64,000 nucleotides of DNA, taken from NCBI GenBank assembly GCA_913056345.1, contig CAJXMH010000007.1:1-64000 (forward strand), given 5' to 3'. The notes below the pieces were generated by a model. The model saw only the letters and a program-made list of their open reading frames with translations. It had not been told where the DNA came from and searched no databases. This stretch comes from an uncultured Flavobacteriales bacterium (GTDB lineage Bacteria; Bacteroidota; Bacteroidia; Flavobacteriales_E; Vicingaceae). Of the stretch, positions 7,311 through 16,081 are shown piece after piece; the first letter of the stretch is position 1; the number at the start of each line of letters is the position of its first letter. The translations under genes and the position numbers were made by a program.

Positions 7311-9178
7311 ACCTGCTAAGTGTAGAAAACATATCAAAACGCTTTGGTGAGCGTGTTTTATTTGAGGGTGTTTCCTTTGGGTTAGACCAAGGGCAAAAAA
7401 TGGCTTTGGTAGCTAAAAACGGGGAAGGGAAAACCACTTTACTTGAACTTTTAAGCAAAGAACAGTCTCCTGACGGGGGAGCAGTAACTTGGAGAAACGG
7501 AGTATCAATCGGTTTTTTAAACCAAAAGGATGAATTTGATCCTGATCTAGCGCTTAAGCAACTGTTTTACCAAGCCGATAGCGATATTTCAAAAGTAATT
7601 GAAGAGTACCACCAAGCGATGCAAGATGCCAACAATCAAGATCGCTTGCAGCGGGCATTAAATAAGATGGATTCGGCTAAAGCCTGGGACTATGAAGCAA
7701 AGATTGAAAAACTACTTTCAGTTTTTGAAATGGGTGATGTCTCCTTGGATCAGAAGGTAGGGACTTTATCAGGTGGTCAGAAAAAACGTTTATCCCTCAT
7801 CAAGATACTCTTGGACGAACCTGATTTTTTTATTTTAGATGAGCCGACCAATCATTTAGATATTCCGATGATCGAATGGCTAGAGGAATATTTTTCTCAA
7901 GAGAACATTACCTTGTTCATGGTTACTCACGATCGTTATTTCTTGAACCAAGTTTGCAATCAGATCATAGAATTAGATCAAGGACAAGCCTATAAGTATG
8001 ATGGTGGTTACGAATACTTTCTAGAAAAGAAGGCATTGCGTGAAGAAACCCAAGCAGCTGAAGTTGCTAAAGCCAAGAACCTCTATAGAAAGGAAGTAGA
8101 GTGGATGAGGCGAATGCCGAAAGCAAGAGGCACTAAGGCTAAATCAAGAATTGATCAATTCTACGACACAGAAAAGAAAGCCAAGCAAAAGCAAAAGGAA
8201 GACAAACTGCAGCTTTCTATCAAATCTGAACGTTTAGGAGGAAAGATCATAGAGTTGCATCATTTGCGTAAAAGCTATGGTGAGATCAAGATCGTGGACG
8301 ACTTTTCTTACACTTTCAAAAAGGGAGACCGCATTGGCATAGCAGGTAAGAATGGGGTGGGTAAAACCACTTTTCTCAATTTGATATTAGGAAAAGAAGA
8401 TGTAGATGGTGGCAAAGTTGTGCATGGCGAAACGGTTCAATTTGGTTATTACACCCAAAAAGGCATTGAACTAAAAGGGGACAAACGAATCATTGAAGTG
8501 GTTAAGGAAATTGCAGAAGTAATTCCATTAGAGAAGGGAAGAAAGATTACTGCTTCTCAGCTTTTAGAACGCTTTTTATTCCCACCAAAGCAGCAATATA
8601 CTTATGTTTCTAAGCTGAGTGGTGGTGAAAGAAAACGCTTGTACTTACTTACTATTTTAATGAGTAATCCCAACTTTTTGATATTAGATGAACCAACCAA
8701 TGATTTAGATATAAAAACCATTGGGGTATTGGAAAATTTTTTAAGTGATTTTCAAGGTTGCCTAATGGTTGTTTCTCATGATCGTGCTTTTATGGATCGT
8801 GTAACAGACCATATCTTCCACTTTAAAGGAGATGGTTTGATCAAGGATTTTCCAGGTACTTATAGCGCCTTAATAGAGAAGAATAAGAAGGAAGCAGTGA
8901 CTGAAAAGGCAAGCAAACCTGCCAAAGAAGAGGGTAAAGACAAACCCAAGCAAGATAATCAAGCAGAGAAACTTGGTTATATGGAGCGCCGTGAATTCAA
9001 TAAACTGGAAAAGGAGATTGAGAAGTTGGAGCAAAAGAAAGAGGAATTGACAGCCTCTCTTTCTGACTCAAAGCTTGATTCCGATGAACTTCTTTCTCGC
9101 TCAGAAGAGTTAGGTCAATTAGTAGAGGTGATTGAAACAAAAACTGCCCGTTGGATGGAATTAGCTGACCGCGCTTAA
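7307..9178 (+). CDS. uup: ABC-F family ATPase, Uup-like
   Basis: Soluble protein of two fused ABC ATPase domains without membrane segments, the ABC-F architecture. Members act on ribosomes or, for Uup, influence DNA transposition and precise excision and ribosome function. P-loops are AKNGEGKTT and GKNGVGKTT, signatures LSGGQKKR and LSGGERKR, and Walker B motifs FFILDEPTNHLD and FLILDEPTNDLD. A positively charged linker sits between the domains. A Lys/Glu-rich coiled coil fills residues 545-623, which is why Uup is favoured over EttA. It is coupled to the upstream TPR lipoprotein by ATGA. Its stop overlaps that of convergent yigZ in the tetranucleotide TTAA. Confidence 0.9.
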   Translation: MNLLSVENISKRFGERVLFEGVSFGLDQGQKMALVAKNGEGKTTLLELLSKEQSPDGGAVTWRNGVSIGFLNQKDEFDPDLALKQLFYQADSDISKVIEEYHQAMQDANNQDRLQRALNKMDSAKAWDYEAKIEKLLSVFEMGDVSLDQKVGTLSGGQKKRLSLIKILLDEPDFFILDEPTNHLDIPMIEWLEEYFSQENITLFMVTHDRYFLNQVCNQIIELDQGQAYKYDGGYEYFLEKKALREETQAAEVAKAKNLYRKEVEWMRRMPKARGTKAKSRIDQFYDTEKKAKQKQKEDKLQLSIKSERLGGKIIELHHLRKSYGEIKIVDDFSYTFKKGDRIGIAGKNGVGKTTFLNLILGKEDVDGGKVVHGETVQFGYYTQKGIELKGDKRIIEVVKEIAEVIPLEKGRKITASQLLERFLFPPKQQYTYVSKLSGGERKRLYLLTILMSNPNFLILDEPTNDLDIKTIGVLENFLSDFQGCLMVVSHDRAFMDRVTDHIFHFKGDGLIKDFPGTYSALIEKNKKEAVTEKASKPAKEEGKDKPKQDNQAEKLGYMERREFNKLEKEIEKLEQKKEELTASLSDSKLDSDELLSRSEELGQLVEVIETKTARWMELADRA

Positions 9179-9765
9179 GTTATCTTTAAGTCAAAACGAT
9201 CAAAGAGTGCTTTCAGCTGCTCAAGCTCCTTCATCTTGCAGTGCACCTTTATTTTTACTGAATCAGCCGTATGTTCCTGTTCAATCTGCAAATCATGTTT
9301 GTCAATAATAGATAATATTTCACCTAACAACTGGTAATTGGTATTCAAGGTGAAATTGGCCTTTGGCTCTACTGTTATGATACTTGCAGCAGTCAGACTT
9401 CCTTTTGCTGCAGCTCTGTATGCTTGGATCAATCCACCAACCCCAAGTTTCGTTCCTCCAAAATAACGTACAACAGCAATCAAGACTGCAGTCACCTCCG
9501 CTGATCGAATCGCGGCCAAAATGGGCATTCCTGCAGAGTTTGAAGGTTCGCCATCGTCGTTTACGAGATAATATTCTTGGTTAGCTGTGCCAAGTAGAAG
9601 ACCGCTGCAGACGTGGTTGGCTTTTGGATTTTCTTCCCTGAGTGATTCGATCAAAACCTTTGCTTCTTCAACAGACTTGATCGGATAGGCATAAGCATAG
9701 AACTTGCTGCCCTTTTCTTTCAAGAAATAAGTTGCAGGACTTTTTATGGTATGGTAGGCTTGCAT
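9175..9765 (-). CDS. yigZ: YigZ/IMPACT family protein
   Basis: A 196-residue protein of the UPF0029/IMPACT family. The N-terminal domain (about residues 1-120) carries the conserved NDDGEPSNSAGMPIL and VRYFGGTKLGVGGLIQAY motifs, and a smaller C-terminal alpha/beta domain (DUF1949-like) follows. The family is linked to translational control in eukaryotes; the bacterial role is undefined. Its start overlaps the stop of the upstream EamA gene by one base (TGATG), and its stop lies inside TTAA shared with the convergent ABC-F gene. Confidence 0.92.
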   Translation of the reverse strand: MQAYHTIKSPATYFLKEKGSKFYAYAYPIKSVEEAKVLIESLREENPKANHVCSGLLLGTANQEYYLVNDDGEPSNSAGMPILAAIRSAEVTAVLIAVVRYFGGTKLGVGGLIQAYRAAAKGSLTAASIITVEPKANFTLNTNYQLLGEILSIIDKHDLQIEQEHTADSVKIKVHCKMKELEQLKALFDRFDLKIT

Positions 9766-10634
9766 CAGGAAAAGGATATCATCAAAATAGCCAAAATAGA
9801 AAGGGCAACCCCTAATTTGTTTTTAACTGAAAAGCGCTCTTGAAAAAGAAAATAGGAAAGTAAAGTGGTAAAAATAACTACCCCCATATTGTTTATGGGA
9901 AATACCACTGAGCTTTCTAGTTGGGAGTTATTGAAGGTAAGAATCAGAAAGTAGATGGAACCATAATTGATCAAGCCCAAAGCAATACCACCAAGCCAAG
10001 TCGGTAAATGATTTAAGCCCTTTCCTTTTCGAATAACGGTAATCACTATTCCAATGCAGAAAGCTGTAATGAAAATAAGGGATGAAAATAATTTGGAATC
10101 GTTTTCGCTTTCTTGAAGGTAATATTCCTGCGTGTATTTTATGAAAGTATCAATGAAGCCTGAACCTAAAAACAGAATAAATGGAATAAAGAAAAGTTTC
10201 CAGTCAAAAGATTTCTTCTCCACTTTTGGTTTAACTGTAGCTAAATAAATGCCAATCAGGGCCACCAGGACTCCTGCTATTTTTAGAAGGTTGTAGCTAT
10301 CTCCATAGTACACAATTGCAAAAACCACTGGTACAACTAGTGCCATTTTATTGGCAATTGATGCCACTGAAGCGCCAAGTTTTTGGGCTGTAGTTGCCAT
10401 GATGTAAAACAAGCTAATAAAGAATACCCCTAAAATTAGTCCGTTAATCGACCAAGGAGATTGCAGCATCCTTGTAAAAGAAAGTTGCACATCGCTGATA
10501 AGAATGCCCACTGAGCCTGCAATGAGGTAATTCACTACAATTGCAGAAAAGGTATCTATCTTGAATCGTTCAAATGATCGAAAGACAATGAAAATAGAAG
10601 TAGAGCAGAGGATGCTTAATAAGAGATAGATCAT
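9765..10634 (-). CDS. EamA/DMT-superfamily transporter
   Basis: A 289-residue integral membrane protein with about ten hydrophobic helices in two five-helix halves, the layout of drug/metabolite (EamA) transporters. The first half ends around AGVLVALIGIYLATVKPK, the second around NKLGVALSILAILMIS. Substrate unknown. It sits between ribD and yigZ with four-base (ATGA) and one-base overlaps, so all three are one operon. Confidence 0.88.
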   Translation of the reverse strand: MIYLLLSILCSTSIFIVFRSFERFKIDTFSAIVVNYLIAGSVGILISDVQLSFTRMLQSPWSINGLILGVFFISLFYIMATTAQKLGASVASIANKMALVVPVVFAIVYYGDSYNLLKIAGVLVALIGIYLATVKPKVEKKSFDWKLFFIPFILFLGSGFIDTFIKYTQEYYLQESENDSKLFSSLIFITAFCIGIVITVIRKGKGLNHLPTWLGGIALGLINYGSIYFLILTFNNSQLESSVVFPINNMGVVIFTTLLSYFLFQERFSVKNKLGVALSILAILMISFS

Positions 10635-11671
10635 CGGTAGTAGGTGTAAAGCATGTCGGTTTCTACTTTTTCAGTTTTTTGTGGTTTAACTGTGAGCGAA
10701 GGAGCTTTGATTCCCTTTTCAAAAGTCTTCTTTCCAACAAATCGCCTGATTTCATCCCAGTAGTTTGAATTTAAGAATTCGTTTAAGGTAAAGGCACCAC
10801 CTTCAACAATAATTGATTGTATGTTCCTTTGATGCAAAACGCTCATAAGTTGGTCTAGGAAATTACCCCCGAAATCTAATTTGAGATACTCAATGTGGCC
10901 TCTTTTTTCTTCTTTAGTCTGATTAATGATTAGGGTTTCGGCTTGATCGGAAAAAACGGCTAAGCTTTGGCTTAATTCCAACTTTTGATCAATCACTACC
11001 CTCAAAGGGTTTCGGCCTTCTACCTCTCTACACGTCAAGGCAGGATTGTCAATATGAGCTGTATTCTGCCCCACTAGAATGGCATCTTCTTCTGCCCGCC
11101 ATAAATGAGAGAGTTGCTTAGAAGTGAGAGAGGTAATCCATGAGTCTGCTGCATCTGGGTCATCAGCTAGTCTCCCCAAAAAGCCATCTTGGGTTTCAGC
11201 CCATTTGAGCATGATGTAAGGACGCTTTTTTTGATGGAAACAAAAAAATCTTCGGTTTAGTAGATCTGCTTCTGACTTCAAAACAGCCTGTTTAACTTCA
11301 ATGCCTGCTGCTTTCAATTTTTCTACTCCTTTTCCATTTACAGCTTCATAAGGGTCTGCTGAGGCAATTACTACCCGAGGTATTTTCTTTTCTACGATTA
11401 GATCTGCACAAGGTGGGGTTTTACCAAAGTGCGCACAAGGTTCAAGGCTTACATATAAAGTAGCTTGCTCAAGCATACTTTGGTCTGCTACCGAGGCAAT
11501 GGCATTAACTTCAGCGTGTGGCCCTCCAAACGATTGATGAAAACCTTCGCCAATGATCCGGTTTTGGTACACAATTACACAGCCTACTCTTGGGTTGGGA
11601 GCAACAGTAAATCGCCCTTTTTCAGCCAGTTGAATGGCGCGTTCCATATACTTTTCATCGCCCTGATGCAT
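10631..11671 (-). CDS. ribD: Bifunctional diaminohydroxyphosphoribosylaminopyrimidine deaminase / 5-amino-6-(5-phosphoribosylamino)uracil reductase
   Basis: Catalyses the second and third steps of riboflavin synthesis from GTP. The N-terminal cytidine-deaminase-like zinc domain has HAE at residues 52-54 and PCAHFGKTPPC with Cys79 and Cys88. The C-terminal reductase domain starts near residue 145 (RPYIMLKWAETQDG) and includes the Gly-rich VEGGAFTLN segment. Total 346 residues, slightly short of E. coli RibD (367). The start (MHQGDEKYMERA) aligns with the usual N-terminus. A TAnnTTTG-like -10 (minus-strand TACTTTTG, 11677-11684) abuts the start, implying a very short leader. Divergent from prmC. 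Confidence 0.95.
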   Translation of the reverse strand: MHQGDEKYMERAIQLAEKGRFTVAPNPRVGCVIVYQNRIIGEGFHQSFGGPHAEVNAIASVADQSMLEQATLYVSLEPCAHFGKTPPCADLIVEKKIPRVVIASADPYEAVNGKGVEKLKAAGIEVKQAVLKSEADLLNRRFFCFHQKKRPYIMLKWAETQDGFLGRLADDPDAADSWITSLTSKQLSHLWRAEEDAILVGQNTAHIDNPALTCREVEGRNPLRVVIDQKLELSQSLAVFSDQAETLIINQTKEEKRGHIEYLKLDFGGNFLDQLMSVLHQRNIQSIIVEGGAFTLNEFLNSNYWDEIRRFVGKKTFEKGIKAPSLTVKPQKTEKVETDMLYTYYR

Positions 11672-11726
11672 AAGACCAAAAGTAGAATAAAAACCTAACT
11701 TGCAGGCCTAAAGCAAGCGTTGACTT

Positions 11727-12569
11727 ATGAAGTTAGGAGAACTGTTAGAGAAGTTGCGAACGGAGCTGCAACACATAACTGATTCGCGTGAATTAGAGGC
11801 ACATATTAGAATTCTGATCCAACATTTTTTTGGCTTAAACCGAGCAGAAGTTCAGCTTAATAAGGATAAAGAGCTGAATGAAGACAAACTCCAGCAGCTA
11901 CAGCAAGCGGTTAATGAATTGCAAGCTCACCGACCTTTAGACTACATTATTGGAGAAAGTGTGTTCCTTGGTTACCCTTTTTACGTAAATGAGTCCGTTC
12001 TGATTCCTCGCCCTGAAACAGAAGAGCTTGTAATGTTAGTAGCTGAGCATGAAACCGAATCAGACATTGCTGTGCTAGATATTGGAACGGGTAGCGGGTG
12101 TATACCCATAGGCCTCGCTTTGGAAGGTGATTATAGAGAAATTGAGGCTTGTGAAGTTTCAGAAGCAGCTTTAGAAGTTGCTCAGATCAATGTTAAAAAA
12201 TTGAACGTTAAAGTGAAGCTCTTTCAGCTTGACATCCTGCAAGAGCTCCCTTCACGCAAGTATGATGTAGTTGTGAGTAATCCACCTTATGTGTTTCAAG
12301 AAGAATTACGAGGCCTGGAACAGCATGTTAAAGAATACGAGCCCATAATTGCCTTAGCACCAAATGGGGAGCCACTTTTGTTTTATAAACGGATGATTGC
12401 CATTGCTGAGCAACTGCTAAATACCGGTGGTCGATTCTATTGGGAGATCCATGAAGAGATGGGAGAGGAGGTATGCGCTTTATTCGATAATCAAGCTTTC
12501 AAAGGGGTAAGATTACTTCAAGACATGTACGGCAGGGATCGCTTTGTAACTGCAATCTATACAGCTTAA
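11727..12569 (+). CDS. prmC: Peptide chain release factor N5-glutamine methyltransferase
   Basis: SAM-dependent methyltransferase that modifies the GGQ glutamine of release factors. The helical N-terminal domain covers residues 1-80. The Rossmann SAM-binding site, LDIGTGSGC, is near residue 117, and the diagnostic NPPY catalytic motif is at residues 185-188. At 280 residues it has the normal length. Divergent from ribD with a 55-base gap. Its TAA stop overlaps the stop of the convergent ABC exporter in TTAA at 12566-12569. Confidence 0.95.
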   Translation: MKLGELLEKLRTELQHITDSRELEAHIRILIQHFFGLNRAEVQLNKDKELNEDKLQQLQQAVNELQAHRPLDYIIGESVFLGYPFYVNESVLIPRPETEELVMLVAEHETESDIAVLDIGTGSGCIPIGLALEGDYREIEACEVSEAALEVAQINVKKLNVKVKLFQLDILQELPSRKYDVVVSNPPYVFQEELRGLEQHVKEYEPIIALAPNGEPLLFYKRMIAIAEQLLNTGGRFYWEIHEEMGEEVCALFDNQAFKGVRLLQDMYGRDRFVTAIYTA

Positions 12570-14356
12570 ACTCCCATTTGTAGGGTTTTAAGGTCGCGGT
12601 ACAGGCCGTCTTCTTTAGCTAATAACTCTTGATGGTTTCCTGATTCCACAAGTCTGCCTTCTTGAAGCACCAAAATATTATCTGCTTTTTGAATGGTGGA
12701 TAGTCGATGGGCAATCACTAAAGAGGTTCTTCCTTTCATTAACTCATCTAGCGCCTGCTGCACCAATTGTTCAGATTTTGAGTCGAGCGAACTAGTGGCT
12801 TCATCTAGGATCAAGATCTTTGGATTTTTCAAAATAGCTCTGGCGATAGCAATTCTTTGACGCTGCCCTCCCGATAATTGAACTCCACGCTCGCCTACTA
12901 AGGTATCATAACCATCAGGGAAAGCTTCAATAAACTCGACCGCATTAGCTTTTCTAGCCGCTTCTTTTACTTCTTTTTTTGATGCATCAGGATTTCCGTA
13001 AAGGATATTATCGTAAATACTTCCGCCAAAGAGCACAACATCTTGGGGAACTATAGCCATCGCTGACCGTAAATCTGCTAGCGCATATTCATTGATCTTT
13101 AGCTTGTCAATTAGGATTTCACCTTTACTTACTTCAAAGAATTTTAAGATCAAGGAAGTAATGGTTGATTTTCCTGCTCCTGATGGACCTACTAAAGCTA
13201 CTTGCTGACCTGACTCGATCTCAAAGCTGAGGTTTTTCAAAACTTCTACATCACTTCGGCTTGGGTAAGCAAAATCTACCGCTTTAAAGCTGATCTTTCC
13301 TTCAGTGATTTTTTTCGAGAACTGTTTTTCCTGCTCCTCCTCTTTGTCTTCATCAAATATCTCAAGCAGGTTTTCAGTGGCACCAATCGCTTTTTGTAGC
13401 TGGGAGTAAAGATCGGCAATGCCACCCAAAGAAGCACCAACAAATACTGAGTAAAGAATGAAAGTAAAAAGATCACCAATGCTTAGTTGGTCCTCTTGAA
13501 CAAGCACCACACCATACCAGATTACTGCTACGATTGATCCAAAAAGACAGAAGATGATAAAAGAAGCGAAAGCACCTCTCCACTTGGCGCCTTTTAAGGA
13601 AACGCCTATTACGTCGTCTGTTCTCTTTTTATAACGTAAGTATTCAAACCTTTCATTTACAAAAGCTTTAACAGTAGCAATTCCCTGTAGGGTTTCTTCT
13701 ACGATCACATTTGAGTCGGCCACTGCATCTTGGGCTTCCTTAGAAAGTTTTCTAATCTTTTTGCCAAAGAGAACCGCTACTAAAACTACAACGGGCACTA
13801 AGGCGAGCATTAACAAAGTCAGTTTGCCAGAAATATAGGTAAGTAAAGCAATCCCGATCACAATAATGATTATTTGCCTCAAAAACTCAGCAATGGTAGT
13901 GGTTAAGGTTTCTTGTAAAAGGGAAATGTCAGATGAAATACGACTGTTTAACTCCCCAACCCTTCTTTCAGAGAAGAACTTCATCTTTAGACGGATGAGT
14001 TGATAGTAAGTAGCTTGCCTAAGGCTTGCTAAGGTTTTTTGGGTAACAATAGCAAAAAGGTAAATTCTGAAAAAAGAAAAAACTGCATTTAGAAAGAATA
14101 CCCCTAAGAGTAAGAGTGCGATTCTATTAATTTGATCTAAAAAATCTGTGTTTGCCGCATCGACCAATTGGCCTGTGAGGTAAGGAAATACCATGGATGC
14201 TGCACTCGATAGAAATAAGAATACAAGACCAACCGCAAAAGTGCCCGCATAGGGCTTTACGTATTTAAATAATCGAAGTGATTTTTTTAAAGAGGCTTTC
14301 GTGATCTTCTTTTTCGCTTCATCGTCATCATTTTTTCGCCTTCCAAAACGCGCCAT
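12566..14356 (-). CDS. ABC exporter, fused membrane and ATPase domains (MsbA/lipid-exporter type)
   Basis: A half-transporter of 596 residues that should act as a homodimer in the inner membrane. Six hydrophobic helices occupy roughly residues 35-310, followed by an ATPase domain with P-loop GPSGAGKST, signature LSGGQRQR and Walker B ILILDEATSSLD. Substrate cannot be read; lipid or drug export is typical of the family. The open frame begins at a TTG at 14374, but this overlaps the -7 promoter element at 14372-14379. The ATG at 14356 (MARFGRRK) is therefore chosen. It converges on prmC with a 4-base overlap. Confidence 0.92.
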   Translation of the reverse strand: MARFGRRKNDDDEAKKKITKASLKKSLRLFKYVKPYAGTFAVGLVFLFLSSAASMVFPYLTGQLVDAANTDFLDQINRIALLLLGVFFLNAVFSFFRIYLFAIVTQKTLASLRQATYYQLIRLKMKFFSERRVGELNSRISSDISLLQETLTTTIAEFLRQIIIIVIGIALLTYISGKLTLLMLALVPVVVLVAVLFGKKIRKLSKEAQDAVADSNVIVEETLQGIATVKAFVNERFEYLRYKKRTDDVIGVSLKGAKWRGAFASFIIFCLFGSIVAVIWYGVVLVQEDQLSIGDLFTFILYSVFVGASLGGIADLYSQLQKAIGATENLLEIFDEDKEEEQEKQFSKKITEGKISFKAVDFAYPSRSDVEVLKNLSFEIESGQQVALVGPSGAGKSTITSLILKFFEVSKGEILIDKLKINEYALADLRSAMAIVPQDVVLFGGSIYDNILYGNPDASKKEVKEAARKANAVEFIEAFPDGYDTLVGERGVQLSGGQRQRIAIARAILKNPKILILDEATSSLDSKSEQLVQQALDELMKGRTSLVIAHRLSTIQKADNILVLQEGRLVESGNHQELLAKEDGLYRDLKTLQMGV

Positions 14357-14371
14357 GCACAAAATTTTTGT

Positions 14372-14400
14372 CAAATTTACCCATAAGCAAAGAGGGCAAA
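14372..14400 (-). promoter_or_regulatory. Bacteroidota-type promoter for the ABC exporter
   Basis: On the minus strand TTTG (14400-14397) is followed after 17 bases by TAAATTTG (14379-14372), matching the -33 TTTG and -7 TAnnTTTG consensus known in this phylum. It lies 15 bases upstream of the exporter ATG at 14356. Confidence 0.55.
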
Positions 14401-14429
14401 AAAAAACAATGCAATTTGTCTAAAAGTTT

Positions 14430-14462
14430 TTTGGAGAGCTTATGAAAAAATCCCTACTTTTG
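14430..14462 (+). promoter_or_regulatory. Bacteroidota-type promoter for rpmH
   Basis: TTTG (14430-14433), a 21-base spacer, then TACTTTTG (14455-14462) match the -33/-7 consensus of the phylum. The rpmH ATG follows 27 bases later. Together with the leftward promoter at 14372-14400 it makes a divergent promoter region. Confidence 0.6.
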
Positions 14463-14489
14463 CCCTCCCTTTGTTAAATACGAAAAGCT

Positions 14490-14642
14490 ATGAAAAGAAC
14501 ATATCAACCTTCAAAGAGAAAGAGACGCAACAAGCACGGATTTAGAAGTAGAATGCAATCTGCTAATGGAAGGAAAGTTCTAAACAGCAGAAGAAAAAAA
14601 GGAAGAAAAAAATTGACTGTTTCAGCTGAAAGTCGATCATAA
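14490..14642 (+). CDS. rpmH: 50S ribosomal protein L34
   Basis: A 50-residue, highly basic protein. It starts [12 protein letters not shown], then [25 protein letters not shown], the universal L34 signature, and ends in a short AESRS tail. It is one of the smallest ribosomal proteins and is easily missed by length filters. It is preceded by a consensus promoter and followed by a strong terminator, so it is a monocistronic unit. The usual partner rnpA is not next to it, and dnaA or gyrB are not in the window, so this is not an origin context. Confidence 0.98.
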   Translation: MKRTYQPSKRKRRNKHGFRSRMQSANGRKVLNSRRKKGRKKLTVSAESRS

Positions 14643-14667
14643 TTTGTTTTTATATAGGTTTGAAAAA

Positions 14668-14697
14668 GGGAGTGGTATTGAACTACTCCCTTTTTTT
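14668..14697 (+). terminator. Intrinsic terminator of rpmH
   Basis: Stem GGGAGTGGT (14668-14676) pairs with ACTACTCCC (14682-14690), with one G-U pair, around the loop ATTGA, followed by seven T. It starts 25 bases after the rpmH stop. Confidence 0.85.
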
Positions 14698-14727
14698 ATT
14701 GTCTAATTTTAAAGAAAAATCAGCTAG

Positions 14728-15720
14728 ATGAAAAGAATTGCCATTAACGGTTTTGGCCGCATAGGAAGGATGACTGCAAGGGTCATCTTGCAAAAAGATG
14801 ACTTAGAATTGGTTGCCATCAATGATTTGGCAGACGCAGTAACCTTAGCTCATCTTTTTAAATACGATTCAATCCACGGTCAATTTGATGGAGAAGTAAA
14901 GGCTGAAAACGATGACTTGCTCATCAATGGTAAAGTAGTGAAGCTATTCCAAGAAAAGACACCTTTAAATCTTCCATGGAAGGAACTCAAAGTTGATTTG
15001 GTAATTGAATCGACAGGCCTATTTAGAGACCGAAGTGGGGCAGAACAACACCTTACAGCTGGAGCTAAGAAGGTTGTTATAAGTGCACCTGCTAAAGACG
15101 AAGATATAAAAACCGTAGTCTTAGGAATTAATGATTCAATTTTAGAGGGTGGAGAACGAATTGTTTCAAATGCTTCTTGTACGACCAACTCTTTAGCCCC
15201 ATTAGTTAAAATCTTAGATCAAGAGTGCAGTATTGAAAGCGGTTACATCACTACCATTCACTCCTATACAGGTGATCAACGTTTGCATGACGCCCCTCAT
15301 CGAGACCTCAGAAGAGCCCGAGCTGCAGCAGAGAGTATCGTGCCAACTACTACGGGAGCAGCTAAAGCCATTACCAAGATTTTCCCGCACTTAGATGGAC
15401 AATTAGGTGGTGCCGGGATTCGGGTTCCTGTCCCTGATGGCTCATTAACTGATTTTACCTGTGTGGTGAAAAATCCTAAATCAATTGAAGAAATAAATGC
15501 AGCTTTTAAAAATGCCTCTGAGGGCGAATTGAAAGGCATTTTAGCTTACACAGAAGACCCAATCGTTTCCGTGGATATACAAGGTAATCCTCACAGTAGT
15601 ATTTTTGATGCACAGCTCACTTCTGTGATCGGAAAAATGGTAAAAGTAGTAGGATGGTACGATAATGAGATTGGCTATTCAAATCGTTTAGTTGACTTGA
15701 TTGAGAAAGTTGTCAAGTAA
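14728..15720 (+). CDS. gap: Type I glyceraldehyde-3-phosphate dehydrogenase
   Basis: NAD-dependent oxidation and phosphorylation of glyceraldehyde 3-phosphate in glycolysis. The 330-residue protein starts with the Rossmann motif INGFGRIGRM, has Asp32 after the second strand (favouring NAD), and the catalytic SCTTNSLAP with Cys151. WYDNEIGYSNR is at the C-terminus. Length and motifs are canonical. It stands alone after the rpmH terminator, 31 bases upstream of a small secreted protein gene. Confidence 0.98.
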   Translation: MKRIAINGFGRIGRMTARVILQKDDLELVAINDLADAVTLAHLFKYDSIHGQFDGEVKAENDDLLINGKVVKLFQEKTPLNLPWKELKVDLVIESTGLFRDRSGAEQHLTAGAKKVVISAPAKDEDIKTVVLGINDSILEGGERIVSNASCTTNSLAPLVKILDQECSIESGYITTIHSYTGDQRLHDAPHRDLRRARAAAESIVPTTTGAAKAITKIFPHLDGQLGGAGIRVPVPDGSLTDFTCVVKNPKSIEEINAAFKNASEGELKGILAYTEDPIVSVDIQGNPHSSIFDAQLTSVIGKMVKVVGWYDNEIGYSNRLVDLIEKVVK

Positions 15721-15750
15721 GTTTTCGTAATTTGACTTAAAATTTTGAAG

Positions 15751-16074
15751 ATGAATAAATTACTATCTTTCTCATTCGGCATTTTATTATTTGTATCAGT
15801 TACAGCGCAAGAAAATCTTCAATTGGACACATTGTCTAAGACTTTCACTTATCAAGGAGAAAAGTTATTTGTTAAGAATAGGTTTGCTGAGGGTCATGGT
15901 TTTACAGTGAAGCAAGTTTGGGTAAATGGAAAGGAAGTTGAATCTGCTACCAATCAATCTGTTTTTGAGGTAAAAGTGGAAAACCTTGGATTAAAGGAAG
16001 GTGATGAAGTAAAAGTGGATTTGGTTCATGAAGCTTTAAGAAAACCGGTATTTCTAGGGAGAGTAAAAAAATAA
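15751..16074 (+). CDS. Small exported protein, unknown function
   Basis: A 107-residue protein with an N-terminal Sec signal peptide (hydrophobic core FGILLFVSV, likely cut after TAQ). The rest is beta-rich and Lys/Val-rich, ending in FLGRVKK, about 85 mature residues that could form one small beta-sandwich. The frame can open at a TTG at 15745, but the ATG at 15751 (MNKLLSF) gives a proper signal peptide. It follows gap by 30 bases and may be read through from it. It converges on lpxH with a 7-base gap. No family recognised. Confidence 0.8.
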   Translation: MNKLLSFSFGILLFVSVTAQENLQLDTLSKTFTYQGEKLFVKNRFAEGHGFTVKQVWVNGKEVESATNQSVFEVKVENLGLKEGDEVKVDLVHEALRKPVFLGRVKK

Positions 16075-16081
16075 AATTAGC

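Noticed and set aside
14490-14642. rpmH as a marker of the replication origin
   Set aside because: rnpA, dnaA, yidC and gyrB are not adjacent and no DnaA-box cluster was noticed.
14880-15188. 102-residue minus-strand open frame inside gap
   Set aside because: Antisense shadow of a highly conserved gene, with unlikely Ser/Phe-rich composition.
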